A DNA stretch of 64,000 nucleotides from Lentzea albidocapillata subsp. violacea. Lineage in GTDB: Bacteria; Actinomycetota; Actinomycetes; Mycobacteriales; Pseudonocardiaceae. Location of the stretch: the NCBI RefSeq assembly GCF_900100275.1, contig NZ_FNET01000005.1, positions 1 through 64,000 on the forward strand. The letters are read 5' to 3'. A program made the translations under genes and the position numbers. This document shows positions 52,099 to 61,306 of the stretch, one piece after another (the first letter of the stretch is position 1; each line of letters opens with the position of its first letter). Below the pieces are notes generated by a model. That model worked only from the letters and a program-made list of their open reading frames with translations, did no database searches and was not told the DNA's origin.

Positions 52099-52799
52099 GA
52101 CGGGAAACCCAGAACATCCTGCTGGTCCTGCTCGGCGGCGCGCTGCTGAAGATCAGCTTCTCGGGCCTGTACCTCAGGTACGTGCAGAAGAGCCTGCTGC
52201 CACTGCTGATCGCGGCCGGCGTGATCATGATCGGCCTGGCGCTGTTCGCGATCGTCCAGGACATCCGCCGCGGCAAGGCCGCCTCCGATGCCGACCACGA
52301 GCACTCGCACTCGTCGCGCTCGACGTGGCTGATGCTGCTGCCGGTGCTGGCGGTGTTCCTGATCTCGCCTCCCGCTCTGGGTGGCGACGTCGTGAACTCG
52401 GCCGCCGACACGAACCAGGCGCAGCGCTCCCGCAACCTGCTGGGCGAACTGCCGTCCGGGGACGTGATCCCGTTGTCCATGACGGAGTTCGTCACGCGCA
52501 CGGCGTGGGACGAGTCCGGGACGCTCGACGGGCGCCGGGTGAAGCTGACCGGGTTCCTGCTGCGCGCGGAGGGCGACACGTTCGTCGCGCGGCTCGCGAT
52601 CTCGTGCTGCGCCGCCGACGCCCGGCCGTTGAAGGTGCGGGTGACCGGGGACGTGCCCTCGCTGCCCGACGAGCAGTGGGTCGAGGTGACCGGGCAGGTC
52701 GTGCCGAAGTCGGCGAGCGAGAAGAACTCCTGGGTGCCGAGCTTCACCGTGGAGTCCTTCACGCCCGTGCCCGAGCCGGTCGAGCCCTACGAGTCCTAG
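52095..52799 (+). CDS. TIGR03943-family permease partner protein
   Basis: A 234-residue protein with two to three N-terminal helices (NILLVLLGGALLKISFSGLY, LLPLLIAAGVIMIGLALF), a His-rich segment (DADHEHSHSS), another helix and a C-terminal beta domain with ISCCAADARPLKV. It is the standard partner of YraQ-like permeases. The His cluster and CC pair could bind metal. GTG start overlapping the permease stop. Confidence 0.87.
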   Translation: MRRETQNILLVLLGGALLKISFSGLYLRYVQKSLLPLLIAAGVIMIGLALFAIVQDIRRGKAASDADHEHSHSSRSTWLMLLPVLAVFLISPPALGGDVVNSAADTNQAQRSRNLLGELPSGDVIPLSMTEFVTRTAWDESGTLDGRRVKLTGFLLRAEGDTFVARLAISCCAADARPLKVRVTGDVPSLPDEQWVEVTGQVVPKSASEKNSWVPSFTVESFTPVPEPVEPYES

Positions 52800-52802
52800 G
52801 TC

Positions 52803-53201
52803 CTACTTGAGGCCCTTCGCCGTGCAGTCCGCGCACGTCCCGAAGATCTCGACGGTGTGGCTGACCTCGGAAAAGCCGTTCTCGGCCGCCACCCGGTCCG
52901 CCCACTTCTCGACGGCGGGACCCTCCACCTCGACCGTGCGGCCGCAGTGGCGGCACACGAGGTGATGGTGGTGGTGCGCCGAGCAACGGCGGTAGATCGC
53001 CTCGCCCGAGTCGGTGCGCAGGACGTCGACCTGGCCGGCGTCCGCGAGGGACTGCAGGGTGCGGTAGACCGTGGTCAGGCCGATGCCCTCGCCGCGGCGG
53101 CGTAGTTCCTCGTGTAGTTCCTGGGCGCTGCGGAAGTCGTCGAGCTGGTCGAGCAGGTTCGACACCGCGGTGCGCTGCTTGGTGGACCTCAGTCCGGTCA
53201 C
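52803..53201 (-). CDS. zur: Fur-family zinc regulator
   Basis: A 132-residue Fur-family repressor (FurB/Zur position in mycobacteria). The winged helix has GLTTVYRTLQSLADAGQVD, and metal sites are AHHHHHLVCRHCG and GTCADCTAKG, whose Cys pairs hold structural zinc. It likely represses zinc uptake genes. It overlaps the arsR stop by four bases and is co-transcribed with it. Confidence 0.9.
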   Translation of the reverse strand: MTGLRSTKQRTAVSNLLDQLDDFRSAQELHEELRRRGEGIGLTTVYRTLQSLADAGQVDVLRTDSGEAIYRRCSAHHHHHLVCRHCGRTVEVEGPAVEKWADRVAAENGFSEVSHTVEIFGTCADCTAKGLK

Positions 53202-53548
53202 AACTTCTCCTCGACGTGCGTCACAGCGTCCACCACGATGTGCGCCAGATGTTCGTCCACCAGTCGGTACACGACCTCGCGGCCGTGTCTCTCGCCGTGC
53301 ACCACGCCCGCCGACTTCAGCACGCGCAGGTGCTGGCTGATCAGCGGCTGCGCGACTCCCAGAGCCTCGACCAGTTCGTGCACGCAGCGGTCATGTTCCC
53401 GCAGTTGCAGCACGATGGCGATGCGGACCGGGGCGGCCAGTGCGCGCAGCAGGTCGCCGGCCTCGGCGAGGGTGTGCGCGGGGCGGGGTGGAGCGGGCGC
53501 GGGGGCCGCGCGTTCGGGGGAGTGCTCACCGTGCAGCTGGACGGTCAT
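53198..53548 (-). CDS. ArsR/SmtB-family metal-responsive repressor
   Basis: A 116-residue winged-helix repressor. HTH is VHELVEALGVAQPLISQHLRV, and the C-terminus DEHLAHIVVDAVTHVEEKL gives the alpha-5 zinc-binding ligands (Asp/His, His, Glu) of SmtB-type sensors. In mycobacteria the same pair (Rv2358-furB) senses zinc, with SmtB responding to excess. It leads the arsR-zur operon. Confidence 0.9.
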   Translation of the reverse strand: MTVQLHGEHSPERAAPAPAPPRPAHTLAEAGDLLRALAAPVRIAIVLQLREHDRCVHELVEALGVAQPLISQHLRVLKSAGVVHGERHGREVVYRLVDEHLAHIVVDAVTHVEEKL

Positions 53549-53559
53549 GGCGGCACACC

Positions 53560-53838
53560 TCACCTGGTAGGGATTTTCACAACCAATTCTACGGTGATGA
53601 TGAGCAGTACCAGCAGGACCACCACGCGCAATGTGCGGTGAGCTGGGGAAAGAACCTTCCAAGTGGCCGCCAGGAGCACCGCTGCGCCCACGATCAGCAC
53701 ACCGAGGAGCACCGCGCCGAGGGTGCCGCCCACCAGAACGCCGGTGACGAACAGACCGAGCACGAGCACGAACGCAACGACGGGGCGCACACGCGCGAGT
53801 GGTCCGTCGCCGGGCAGGAGAGGGCGCTTGGAGGTCAC
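53560..53838 (-). CDS. Small membrane protein
   Basis: A 92-residue protein with three hydrophobic segments (RVRPVVAFVLVLGLFVTGVL, LGAVLLGVLIVGAAVLLA, TLRVVVLLVLLIITVELVV). It lies 11 bases upstream of arsR and is divergent from the monooxygenase gene. Function unknown. Confidence 0.8.
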   Translation of the reverse strand: MTSKRPLLPGDGPLARVRPVVAFVLVLGLFVTGVLVGGTLGAVLLGVLIVGAAVLLAATWKVLSPAHRTLRVVVLLVLLIITVELVVKIPTR

Positions 53839-53855
53839 CGTGCCATCCTTGCACC

Positions 53856-54233
53856 GTGCTGCTGGTGTGCCGATTCCGCGTGTCCGACCCCGAGACGTTC
53901 ACTGTGCGCGTCGAAGAGGCGTTGAAGCTGCTGACGGCTCAGCCGGGGTGTCACAAGGGCACGCTGGCGCGGTCGACCGACGAGGACGACCGCTGGGTGC
54001 TGACCGTCGAGTTCGAGTCCGTGGTGGCTTATCGGCGCGCCATGTCGCCGTTCCCCGTGCGCGAACACGTCATCCCGCTGCTGTCCGAGGCGCTGACCGA
54101 CGAGCCCGCGATGTACGAGCCGGCGCTGACCAGCACCGGCGGCGAGGTCGAGACGCACACGAGCGTGCTCGCCGAGGACGCGTTCACGGTGCGGCTCGGC
54201 GAGGCGGCAGGGCCTACGAACCCTCGGCGATAG
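53856..54233 (+). CDS. Antibiotic biosynthesis monooxygenase (ABM) fold protein
   Basis: A 125-residue dimeric alpha+beta barrel protein (LLVCRFRVSDPETFTVRVEE then GCHKGTLARSTDEDDRWVL), as in ABM-type monooxygenases and stress proteins. It starts with GTG. Its end overlaps the convergent TPR gene by 20 bases. The reaction is unknown. Confidence 0.82.
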   Translation: MLLVCRFRVSDPETFTVRVEEALKLLTAQPGCHKGTLARSTDEDDRWVLTVEFESVVAYRRAMSPFPVREHVIPLLSEALTDEPAMYEPALTSTGGEVETHTSVLAEDAFTVRLGEAAGPTNPRR

Positions 54234-54891
54234 CTTCCATCTCCTTGACCCACTCCTCCTGCGAGTCGTGGGGGAGGAGCTCCAACGCCCTGCGCGCGGC
54301 CTCGGCGGCCTCCGCGGACCGGCCCAGCGCGTGCAGCGTCTTGGCCTTGCCGCTCTCCGCGTACGCCTCCGGCGTCTTCTCGAACGCGTCGAGCGCCTCG
54401 TCGTAGCGGCCGTTCTCGAAGTAGAACCAGCCGAGGTTGTTGTGCAGCGGGCCGAGCCAGCGCACGAGTCCGGGGTTGGCCACGACCAGTTCGATGCCCT
54501 GCTTGGTCCACTTCTCCGGGTCGTCGACCAGCGACGCCATGTGCGCGGCGTCGACCGCGAGCGACAGGTCACCGCGCGTCTTGGCGAGGATGAACGCCGC
54601 CACGAACAACGGTTGCGCCGCCTCGGAGTCGCCGCCGGAGCGGTGCAGCCTGCCGCGTTCGAGCAGCGCGCGCACCCGGCCCGTCGAGTCGGGGGCGACC
54701 AGCACCTCCGCCTCGTCGACCAGAGCGTGACCCGCGGCGAAGTTCTCCCTCAGCCCCTCGACGCGGGCGAGCTGGGTCAGCACCTCCGCCCGCTCGTCAT
54801 CGGTCTCCACGTTGCCCAGGAACGCGCGGAACCTCGCCTCGGTGCCGTCCAGGTCGGCGAAGTCCCACAGCTCTCGCAGCCGGTCTTCCAT
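54214..54891 (-). CDS. Tetratricopeptide-repeat protein
   Basis: A 225-residue helical protein with TPR-like units, clearest in LHNNLGWFYFENGRYDEALD and the following EKTPEAYAESGKAKTLHALG. Its position near glyS is conserved in related genomes. It probably mediates protein contacts; no enzymatic motif is visible. Confidence 0.85.
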   Translation of the reverse strand: MEDRLRELWDFADLDGTEARFRAFLGNVETDDERAEVLTQLARVEGLRENFAAGHALVDEAEVLVAPDSTGRVRALLERGRLHRSGGDSEAAQPLFVAAFILAKTRGDLSLAVDAAHMASLVDDPEKWTKQGIELVVANPGLVRWLGPLHNNLGWFYFENGRYDEALDAFEKTPEAYAESGKAKTLHALGRSAEAAEAARRALELLPHDSQEEWVKEMEAIAEGS

Positions 54892-54943
54892 TCGTGCAGG
54901 GTAAGGCTCCGGTCGCCCGTTCGGGGCGTGACGTGACGGGCTA

Positions 54944-55105
54944 GGGTTTGTATCGAAGTCTGGTTCGATGAGAGCCGCGCTTGAGGTGGTTCCTGGTGGT
55001 GCGGCCGGACGGCCTGCATACCGGTGTTGTATGTGGGTTGTCCGGCCGCACCACCAGGGGCCGCCTCGGGCCCGGCTGTCGCGGATCAGACTTCGATACA
55101 GACCC
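54944..55105. mobile_element. MITE-like element, family 1, copy 2
   Basis: A 162-base element flanked by TA on both sides. The inverted ends are GGGTTTGTATCGAAGTCTG and the reverse complement of GGGTCTGTATCGAAGTCTG. Inside, CCTGGTGGTGCGGCCGGAC (54992-55010) pairs perfectly with its complement at 55040-55058. It is the better-preserved of two copies and lies in the gap before glyS, whose own start is 32 bases on. Confidence 0.87.
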
Positions 55106-55136
55106 TAAGCTTGAGCCCCCGATTCTCATTCCCCCG

Positions 55137-56534
55137 ATGGAGTTCCCCTTGCCCGCCGATCGCATCGAGACCGTTGTCAGCCTCTGCAAGCGCAGGGGGT
55201 TCGTCTACCCGTGCGGGGAGATCTACGGCGGTACCCGCTCGGCATGGGACTACGGACCTCTCGGGGTCGAGCTCAAGGACAACATCAAGCGGCAGTGGTG
55301 GAACTTCATGGTCCGCGGCCGCGAGGACGTCGTCGGCCTGGACTCGTCGGTGATCCTGCCGCGTGACGTGTGGGTCGCCTCCGGTCACGTCGAGGCGTTC
55401 GTCGACCCGCTCGTCGAGTGCGAGTCGTGCCACAAGCGGTTCCGCGCGGACACGCTGTCCGAGGAGTACGCGGAGCGCACCGGCAAGGAGGTCGCCGAGG
55501 GCGACGTCTCCGACGTGCCGTGCCCCAACTGCGGCGTGCGCGGCACCTACACCGAGCCGAAGATGTTCAACGGCCTGCTCAAGACGCACCTCGGTCCGAT
55601 CGAGACCGAGGAGGGCCTGCACTACCTGCGCCCCGAGACCGCGCAGGGCATCTTCACGAACTTCCTGAACGTGCAGACGACGTCGCGCAAGAAGCCGCCG
55701 TTCGGCATCGGTCAGATCGGCAAGTCGTTCCGCAACGAGATCACGCCGGGCAACTTCATCTTCCGCACCCGCGAGTTCGAGCAGATGGAGATGGAGTTCT
55801 TCGTCGAGCCCGGGACGGACGAGGAATGGCACCAGTACTGGATCGACGAGCGCACCCGCTGGTACACGGACCTGGGCATCTCCAAGGAGAACCTGCGTCA
55901 CTACGAGCACCCGAAGGAAAAGCTGTCGCACTACTCGAAGCGGACGGTCGACGTCGAGTACCGCTTCCAGTTCGGCGGCCAGGAGTGGGGTGAGCTCGAG
56001 GGCATCGCGAACCGCACCGACTTCGACCTCACCACGCACTCGAACCACTCGGGTGTCGACCTGTCGTACTTCGACCAGGCCACGAACTCGCGCTTCAGGC
56101 CGTTCGTCATCGAACCGGCCGCTGGTGTCGGCCGCCCGATGATGGCGTTCCTGCTGGAGGCCTACTCCGAGGACGAGGCCCCGAACGCCAAGGGCGGCGT
56201 GGACAAGCGCGTCGTGCTGAAGCTCGACCGCCGCCTCGCGCCGGTCAAGGTCGCGGTGCTGCCGTTGTCGCGCAACGCCGACCTGTCGCCCAAGGCCCGC
56301 GACCTCGCGACGGCCCTGCGCCGCAACTGGAACGTCGACTTCGACGACGCCGGCGCCATCGGCCGCCGCTACCGCCGCCAGGACGAGATCGGCACGCCGT
56401 TCTGCGTGACGGTCGACTTCGACACGCTCACCGACCTCGCCGTGACGGTGCGGGAGCGCGACACGATGTCGCAGGAGCGTGTGGCGATGGACCAGCTGGA
56501 GTCGTACCTCGCGGCACGCCTCGTCGGCTGCTAG
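55137..56534 (+). CDS. glyS: Glycyl-tRNA synthetase
   Basis: A 465-residue class II synthetase of the single-chain (alpha2) type. It has [20 protein letters not shown], motif 1 and 2 elements ([19 protein letters not shown]), the Cys-zinc insertion ([15 protein letters not shown]) and motif 3 near the C-terminal anticodon-binding domain. ATG 55137 gives the family start; the frame is open upstream through the MITE but is not conserved there. The TAG stop is shared with the left end of a family 2 MITE. Confidence 0.95.
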   Translation: MEFPLPADRIETVVSLCKRRGFVYPCGEIYGGTRSAWDYGPLGVELKDNIKRQWWNFMVRGREDVVGLDSSVILPRDVWVASGHVEAFVDPLVECESCHKRFRADTLSEEYAERTGKEVAEGDVSDVPCPNCGVRGTYTEPKMFNGLLKTHLGPIETEEGLHYLRPETAQGIFTNFLNVQTTSRKKPPFGIGQIGKSFRNEITPGNFIFRTREFEQMEMEFFVEPGTDEEWHQYWIDERTRWYTDLGISKENLRHYEHPKEKLSHYSKRTVDVEYRFQFGGQEWGELEGIANRTDFDLTTHSNHSGVDLSYFDQATNSRFRPFVIEPAAGVGRPMMAFLLEAYSEDEAPNAKGGVDKRVVLKLDRRLAPVKVAVLPLSRNADLSPKARDLATALRRNWNVDFDDAGAIGRRYRRQDEIGTPFCVTVDFDTLTDLAVTVRERDTMSQERVAMDQLESYLAARLVGC

Positions 56535-56680
56535 TGCCACACCACTAGCCTTCACCGGGTCTTCCGGCGCTCAGCAGGGCGCCTCGCGGCACCGTGTCCA
56601 GTACCCGGGACGCGGGGACGGCACCACGATGCACCCGTGTGACCGGCGAAATACCAGGTAAAGGCTAGTGGCCACCGCAC
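56534..56680. mobile_element. MITE-like element, family 2, copy B (after glyS)
   Basis: A 147-base relative of the element at 48445-48607: left GTGCCACACCACTAGCCTTCACC begins at the glyS stop (positions 56534-56556), right end GGTAAAGGCTAGTGGCCACC closes the inverted repeat. The conserved TCTTCCGGCGC and CAGCAGG pieces match copy A. The left flank is TA; the right is TT, so one side has decayed. The rest of the gap to 56777 holds nothing recognisable. Confidence 0.8.
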
Positions 56681-56777
56681 TTGTCCGGCCTGTTTTCGGG
56701 CCCGGTGGCTTTCAGCGGGCCCGATTTCGTCTCCGGCCGCGAGCAACATCCTGAGGCGTCCGCGCGTGTAAAAGGGC

Positions 56778-57623
56778 ATGACGGGGGAGCGCGGGCAGGC
56801 TGCGGCGGGGGTGGTGCTCCTCGCCTGGGTGGTGGTGTTCGCGGCGTTGACCGAGGTGGGGAACCCGCAGGTGCTCCTGGCCACGGCCGTGAGCGGCGGG
56901 CTGGTGTGCCTGTGCGCGGTGGCGGGTGGCGTGGTGGCGATGCGGATCACCGACGCGGAGTCGGCGGCTCGGTTGCGGCACGTGTTCGTGGTGCTGGAAG
57001 GCACCGCGATGGCGATCTTCTACCTGTTCTACGGGTTCGCGTTCAGCGCCGAGCCCGTGGGGAGGCCGGGGGACTTCGCGGTCGTGGTCCTGCTGGCGCT
57101 CTCGGTGCCGGCACTGGGTGCGCTCGCGTTGGTCGTGTGGCGGAGCTACGCCGTGCACAAGGTCGTCGTCGAGGCCTTCGGGCCGCTCGTGCCGGATTCC
57201 CGCGCAGGCGGTGGGTTGCAGCGCATCAGGGTGCTCGCGACCGTGCTCGTCACAGTGGGACTCGTTTTGGCGGTGTCCGCGATGACGGTGGCGCTCGTGA
57301 CGCCGCTGTACCGGCCGGTGCTGCTGGTCGTCGGATTGCTGGTGACGCTCACGCCCGTGGTACTCGGGGTGAGTCTGGCGCGGGTGACGGACGTCTACTC
57401 CGCACGGCGCCGCAACGTCGGCAACTACGTCATCGTCCTCGCCGCTTCGGGGTTCGCCGTCTCCGAGTTCTCCTCCGGCGCGGGCGTCGCGGGGGCGTTG
57501 TTCGGCGCGCTGGTCTTCGGCGCGGTCGTGCTGCTCGTGATCGCGATCCTCGTGGTGCGCGAGTTCACCGGCGAGTGGGACCGGCCGTGGCGGGAGCGCC
57601 AGGACCGGAGGGTCAGCCGTTGA
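56778..57623 (+). CDS. Multi-pass membrane protein, unknown function
   Basis: A 281-residue protein with about eight hydrophobic segments and a soluble, Arg-rich C-terminus (DRPWRERQDRRVSR). I do not recognise the family. Its last 11 bases overlap the convergent serine hydrolase gene. Confidence 0.75.
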   Translation: MTGERGQAAAGVVLLAWVVVFAALTEVGNPQVLLATAVSGGLVCLCAVAGGVVAMRITDAESAARLRHVFVVLEGTAMAIFYLFYGFAFSAEPVGRPGDFAVVVLLALSVPALGALALVVWRSYAVHKVVVEAFGPLVPDSRAGGGLQRIRVLATVLVTVGLVLAVSAMTVALVTPLYRPVLLVVGLLVTLTPVVLGVSLARVTDVYSARRRNVGNYVIVLAASGFAVSEFSSGAGVAGALFGALVFGAVVLLVIAILVVREFTGEWDRPWRERQDRRVSR

Positions 57624-58482
57624 CACCCAGCTTCGCGAGGACGGCCGACGCGACGGCGTTGATCGACTGCCTGGCCGTCGTCCAGGATCCCGTCGGGCTC
57701 GTGGTGAGCACGGCGACGGCGTAGCGGCCGTCGAGCACGCCCGCGCTGTGCAGGTAGACGTCGCTCGGCAGGTAGTACATCCAGCCCTGCTTGGCGTAGA
57801 CGCCGGTGACGCCGAGCAGACCGAATGCCTGGTCGAAGCCGTCGGCGGCGGTGGCCGGCGCGGACGACAGCGCCGCGACGATCGCGTCGCGCGCCGGTGA
57901 GCCGAGGATGTAGTGGTAGAGCCGCACCATGTCGTTCGCGGTGATGACGACCTCTCCCCACTGTGAGGGGTCGTCCGGCGCATGCGTGCCGGTGAGGCCC
58001 GCTTCGGCGGCGACGCGGCCGATGGCGTCCATGCCGTCGAACCTCGTCCACAGCACGTCCATGGCGTTGTCGTCGCTCGCGCTCAACGCGCGGTGGATCA
58101 GGTCCTGGTCCTCGTCGGACAACTGCTGTTGCAACGCGTCCACGGCGAGGATCAGTTTCGACAACGACGCCGAGTAGAACGGCCTGTCGCCCTGTTCCGA
58201 GACCACCTGGTCGGTCTGGAGGTCGAGCACCGCGACGCCGACGTCGGACGCACTGCCCGCAGCGGCGATATCCAATATATCAGCCGCTGATATATTGGAT
58301 ATCGCCGAAGAGTCAGTATCCGATATATCAGCGTCGCCGGGATCCGGCGAACCGTCGCCGATGTCCAGCACGTCCGGGCCGCGCGATATATCGGCGGCAG
58401 GCTTGCCGTGCGCCAGGCACGGCGACGTCTCGGGGACGACGAACACGGCCGCCGCGAAGAAGAGGATCAGGGCCCAGCGCAC
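57613..58482 (-). CDS. Secreted serine hydrolase (beta-lactamase/PBP-like)
   Basis: A 289-residue exported protein. The signal peptide (RWALILFFAAAVFVVPETSP) is followed by an unusual Asp/Ile/Ser-rich segment, about residues 28-78, which is encoded partly by AT-rich palindromes. The catalytic domain has SxxK as SASLSKL, the SDN-type SDDN and KQG for KTG (VYAKQGW). The fold suits a class A-like peptidase or lactamase, but activity is uncertain. The palindromic insertions fall in the linker, outside the active site. Confidence 0.82.
   Translation of the reverse strand: MRWALILFFAAAVFVVPETSPCLAHGKPAADISRGPDVLDIGDGSPDPGDADISDTDSSAISNISAADILDIAAAGSASDVGVAVLDLQTDQVVSEQGDRPFYSASLSKLILAVDALQQQLSDEDQDLIHRALSASDDNAMDVLWTRFDGMDAIGRVAAEAGLTGTHAPDDPSQWGEVVITANDMVRLYHYILGSPARDAIVAALSSAPATAADGFDQAFGLLGVTGVYAKQGWMYYLPSDVYLHSAGVLDGRYAVAVLTTSPTGSWTTARQSINAVASAVLAKLGVNG
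58264..58306. repeat. 43-base AT-rich inverted repeat inside a gene
   Basis: Two perfect 21-base arms starting GGCGATATCCAATATATCAG and its complement, with one central base. It lies in frame inside the serine hydrolase gene and encodes part of an Ile/Asp/Ala-rich linker. Related shorter pieces follow at 58317-58332 and 58383-58394. Confidence 0.9.
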
Positions 58483-58498
58483 ACTTCAAAGGTCCGCT

Positions 58499-59230
58499 TC
58501 ACAGGAGCCGGGTGTCGAGCTTTTCCTCCTGTGCGGTTCCTGAAGAATCCTCCCTGACCACCACGTATGCGCCGGAGCCCGGACGTTCTGTCACCGCCTC
58601 GACGAGTTCCGTGCCGCGGTAGAGCAGGCCGGCGCCGTCGTCGGTGCAGTAGGTCGTCGGCAGCACTCCGGCGGCCACCGCGGCGTGGATCTTCGGGCGG
58701 CGCTGCTCCTCCGAGTCGTAGTGCACACCGTTGCCGTAGGGCAGGAAGCCCAGGCCGTTCGTGACGATCCGGAGGTCCGGGCCGAACGAGTCCGTGGCGC
58801 CGCCCGCGTGCCAGCAGATCGAGCCCGCCGACACGCCGCTGAGCACCACGCCGGCCTCCCACGCCTTGCGGAAGACCGCGCCGAGCCCGTGCACCTCCCA
58901 CACCGCGAGCAGGTTCGCCACCGAGCCGCCGCCCACCCAGACGACGTCGTGGGACAGCACGTAGTCCTCGAGGTCGTCGGTCGGCGGCATCGTGAAGAGG
59001 TTCAGCACCGACACGTCGACGCCTGCGACCCGGCCCGCCTCCGCCATGTTCGCGTTCATCGCCCGCTGGTCGCCCCCGGCGGTGCCGACGTGGCACAGGC
59101 GCGGTGTGCGGCCGTCCACGCCGGACAGGTCGAGAGCGAAGTGGATCAAGCTGTTGAACTCGACGAAGGTCCGGCTCCCGGAGCGCAGACCTCCGGACGT
59201 CGCGAGGATGGTGGGCTGCTCGGCAGGCAT
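58499..59230 (-). CDS. Peptidase E (S51 family)
   Basis: A 243-residue cytoplasmic Asp-specific dipeptidase-like serine peptidase. The nucleophile elbow is VLSGVSAGSICW, and WVGGGSVANLL is the glutamine-amidotransferase-like strand. ATG 59230 (MPAEQPTIL) is the start. It is divergent from the YdcF gene. Confidence 0.9.
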   Translation of the reverse strand: MPAEQPTILATSGGLRSGSRTFVEFNSLIHFALDLSGVDGRTPRLCHVGTAGGDQRAMNANMAEAGRVAGVDVSVLNLFTMPPTDDLEDYVLSHDVVWVGGGSVANLLAVWEVHGLGAVFRKAWEAGVVLSGVSAGSICWHAGGATDSFGPDLRIVTNGLGFLPYGNGVHYDSEEQRRPKIHAAVAAGVLPTTYCTDDGAGLLYRGTELVEAVTERPGSGAYVVVREDSSGTAQEEKLDTRLL

Positions 59231-59281
59231 GTCGATGATCCTTGCAGGGGCGTCAACGCGACACCTGCGCGGTCTGGAAGC

Positions 59282-59956
59282 ATGCGTGGTGTGCGGACCA
59301 CGCCCCTGAAACCACTCGCCAGGATTCGCCGAGTCGTGTTGCGCCTCTTTTTCGGGGCGTTGGTCATCGGCATGCTCGTGGGCGGTGGCACGGCGTTCCG
59401 CGTCTGGCAGGTCGCGCGCGTGGACGACTGGACGAAGGCCGACATGGCGATCGTCCTCGGCGCCGCGCAGTACAACGGCGTCCCGTCCGACGTGCTCGCG
59501 GCACGCCTGGAGCACGCGCTCGGCCTCTACGAGGAGGGCGTGGTCGGCTACATCGCCACGACCGGCGGCCGCCAGCCCGGTGACAACTTCACCGAGGGCC
59601 AGGTCGGCAAGTTGTGGCTGGTCAAGCGCGGTGTGCCGGAGGACAGGGTGCTGCAGGTCGGCGAGGGCGCGGACACGCTCGGGTCGCTGCGGGCCGTCGC
59701 GTCCGTCGCGAGGGAACGCGACCTGAAGACAGCCGTGATCGTCAGCGACCCGTGGCACTCGCTGCGCGCCCGCACGATGGCGGAGGACGCCGGTCTGCAG
59801 GCGTGGACGTCCCCGACCCGAAGCGGCCCGAACGTGCAGACACGCGGGACGCAGTGGTTCTACATCAAGCGCGAGACTGGAGCCTTGCTCTACTACCGCC
59901 TGATGAAGGCGCACGCCGGCGTGTTCGACGAGCTCAAGCTCCCTAAAATCGGCTGA
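59282..59956 (+). CDS. YdcF/SanA-like DUF218 protein
   Basis: A 224-residue membrane-anchored protein: a helix near residues 18-42 ([20 protein letters not shown]) and a DUF218 domain ([51 protein letters not shown]). SanA-type proteins affect envelope and vancomycin resistance. It ends on the ATG of dgt (one-base overlap), so the two are coupled. Confidence 0.88.
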   Translation: MRGVRTTPLKPLARIRRVVLRLFFGALVIGMLVGGGTAFRVWQVARVDDWTKADMAIVLGAAQYNGVPSDVLAARLEHALGLYEEGVVGYIATTGGRQPGDNFTEGQVGKLWLVKRGVPEDRVLQVGEGADTLGSLRAVASVARERDLKTAVIVSDPWHSLRARTMAEDAGLQAWTSPTRSGPNVQTRGTQWFYIKRETGALLYYRLMKAHAGVFDELKLPKIG

Positions 59957-61194
59957 TGGGATACACCGGCCACGACACGGAGCGCCTGCTCCCCGAAGAG
60001 CCCAAGAGCGCCGCGCTGCCGGGTGCCCGCACCGACACGCGCACGCCGTTCTCCCGTGACCGGGCCCGTGTGCTGCATTCCGCGGCGTTGCGCAGGCTCG
60101 CCGGCAAGACCCAGGTCGTCGGTCCCGGCGAGGGCTCCGAGGTCACCGGTGTGCCGCGCACGCGCCTCACGCACTCGCTGGAGGTCGCGCAGATCGGCCG
60201 CGGCATCGGTGAGGAACTGGGCTGCGACCCCGACATCGTCGACACGGCCGGCCTCGCGCACGACATCGGGCATCCGCCGTTCGGGCACAACGGCGAGCGG
60301 GCGTTGAACGAACTCGCGGGCCCGTGCGGTGGCTTCGAGGGCAACGCGCAGACGTTCCGCATCCTCGCGCGCCTCGAACCGAAGACCGCGCACGGCCTGA
60401 ACCTCACGCGCGCGGTGCTCGACGCGTCGACGAAGTACCCGTGGACGCGCACGCCGGGCACGGTGAAGTTCGGCGTCTACGACGACGATCTCGAAGTGTT
60501 CGAGTGGATGCGTGCGGGTGCACCGGATCGTGAGCGGTGCATCGAGGCACAGGTGATGGACTGGTCCGACGACGTGGCCTACTCGGTGCACGACGTCGAG
60601 GACGGCGTGCTGGCCCACCGCATCAGCCTCGGCGCGCTGGCCCGTCCCGACGAACGCGGCGCCATCGCGTCGCTCGCCGCGAAGACGTTCTCCGACGAGT
60701 CCGTCGCGACGCTCGAGGCCACCGCCGAGGAACTGCTGAAGCTGCCGGTGATCGCGTACTGGACCGACCGCGAGTACGACGGCTCGCTCGGCGCGCAGGT
60801 GGCGTTGAAGAACCTCACCAGCGAACTGGTCGGCCGCTTCGCCTCCGCCGCCGTCACCGCGACCCGTGCTGTGCACGGCGACGGGACGCTGACGAGGTAC
60901 AACGCTTCGCTGGAGGTCCCGACGCAGGTCGCGGCGGAGGTGGCGCTGCTCAAGGCGATGGCCGTCCGGTACGTGATGAGCGATCCGGCGCGCCTGGCCA
61001 TGCAGGCGAAGCAACGCGACCTGATCACCGACCTAGCCGGCCGCCTGATGGAGCGCCCGACGTTGCTCGACCCCGCGTTCCGCCCGGTGTTCGCGGCCGC
61101 TTCCTCTTACGCCGCACGGCTTCGCGTCGTCATCGACCAGGTCGCGCTGCTCACCGACGCGCAGGCCGTGGCCTGGCACCGCGCATCGGCGTAG
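59956..61194 (+). CDS. dgt: Deoxyguanosinetriphosphate triphosphohydrolase-like protein
   Basis: A 412-residue HD hydrolase that splits dNTPs, first dGTP, into nucleoside and triphosphate. The metal site is [16 protein letters not shown] with [17 protein letters not shown], and [19 protein letters not shown] follows. In actinobacteria dgt is usually next to dnaG; here a serpin gene comes after it. Confidence 0.93.
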   Translation: MGYTGHDTERLLPEEPKSAALPGARTDTRTPFSRDRARVLHSAALRRLAGKTQVVGPGEGSEVTGVPRTRLTHSLEVAQIGRGIGEELGCDPDIVDTAGLAHDIGHPPFGHNGERALNELAGPCGGFEGNAQTFRILARLEPKTAHGLNLTRAVLDASTKYPWTRTPGTVKFGVYDDDLEVFEWMRAGAPDRERCIEAQVMDWSDDVAYSVHDVEDGVLAHRISLGALARPDERGAIASLAAKTFSDESVATLEATAEELLKLPVIAYWTDREYDGSLGAQVALKNLTSELVGRFASAAVTATRAVHGDGTLTRYNASLEVPTQVAAEVALLKAMAVRYVMSDPARLAMQAKQRDLITDLAGRLMERPTLLDPAFRPVFAAASSYAARLRVVIDQVALLTDAQAVAWHRASA

Positions 61195-61306
61195 GTTCGG
61201 GGGCGTGGCGGACGAACCGGGACCGCCGGACCGGCCGTGGCGGAGACCGGGCAGGGGATTGACGACGATCCGGCCGGTCACTGCCAGCCGTTAGGGGAGT
61301 GTTTCC

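Noticed and set aside
54981..55136. N-terminal extension of glyS through the MITE
   Set aside because: The frame is open only because the repeat has no stop there; the family start is at 55137.
61205..61294. Short frame from GTG between dgt and the serpin gene (29 residues)
   Set aside because: It is Arg/Pro-rich, without a good ribosome site or recognisable pattern; the gap is better taken as a promoter region.
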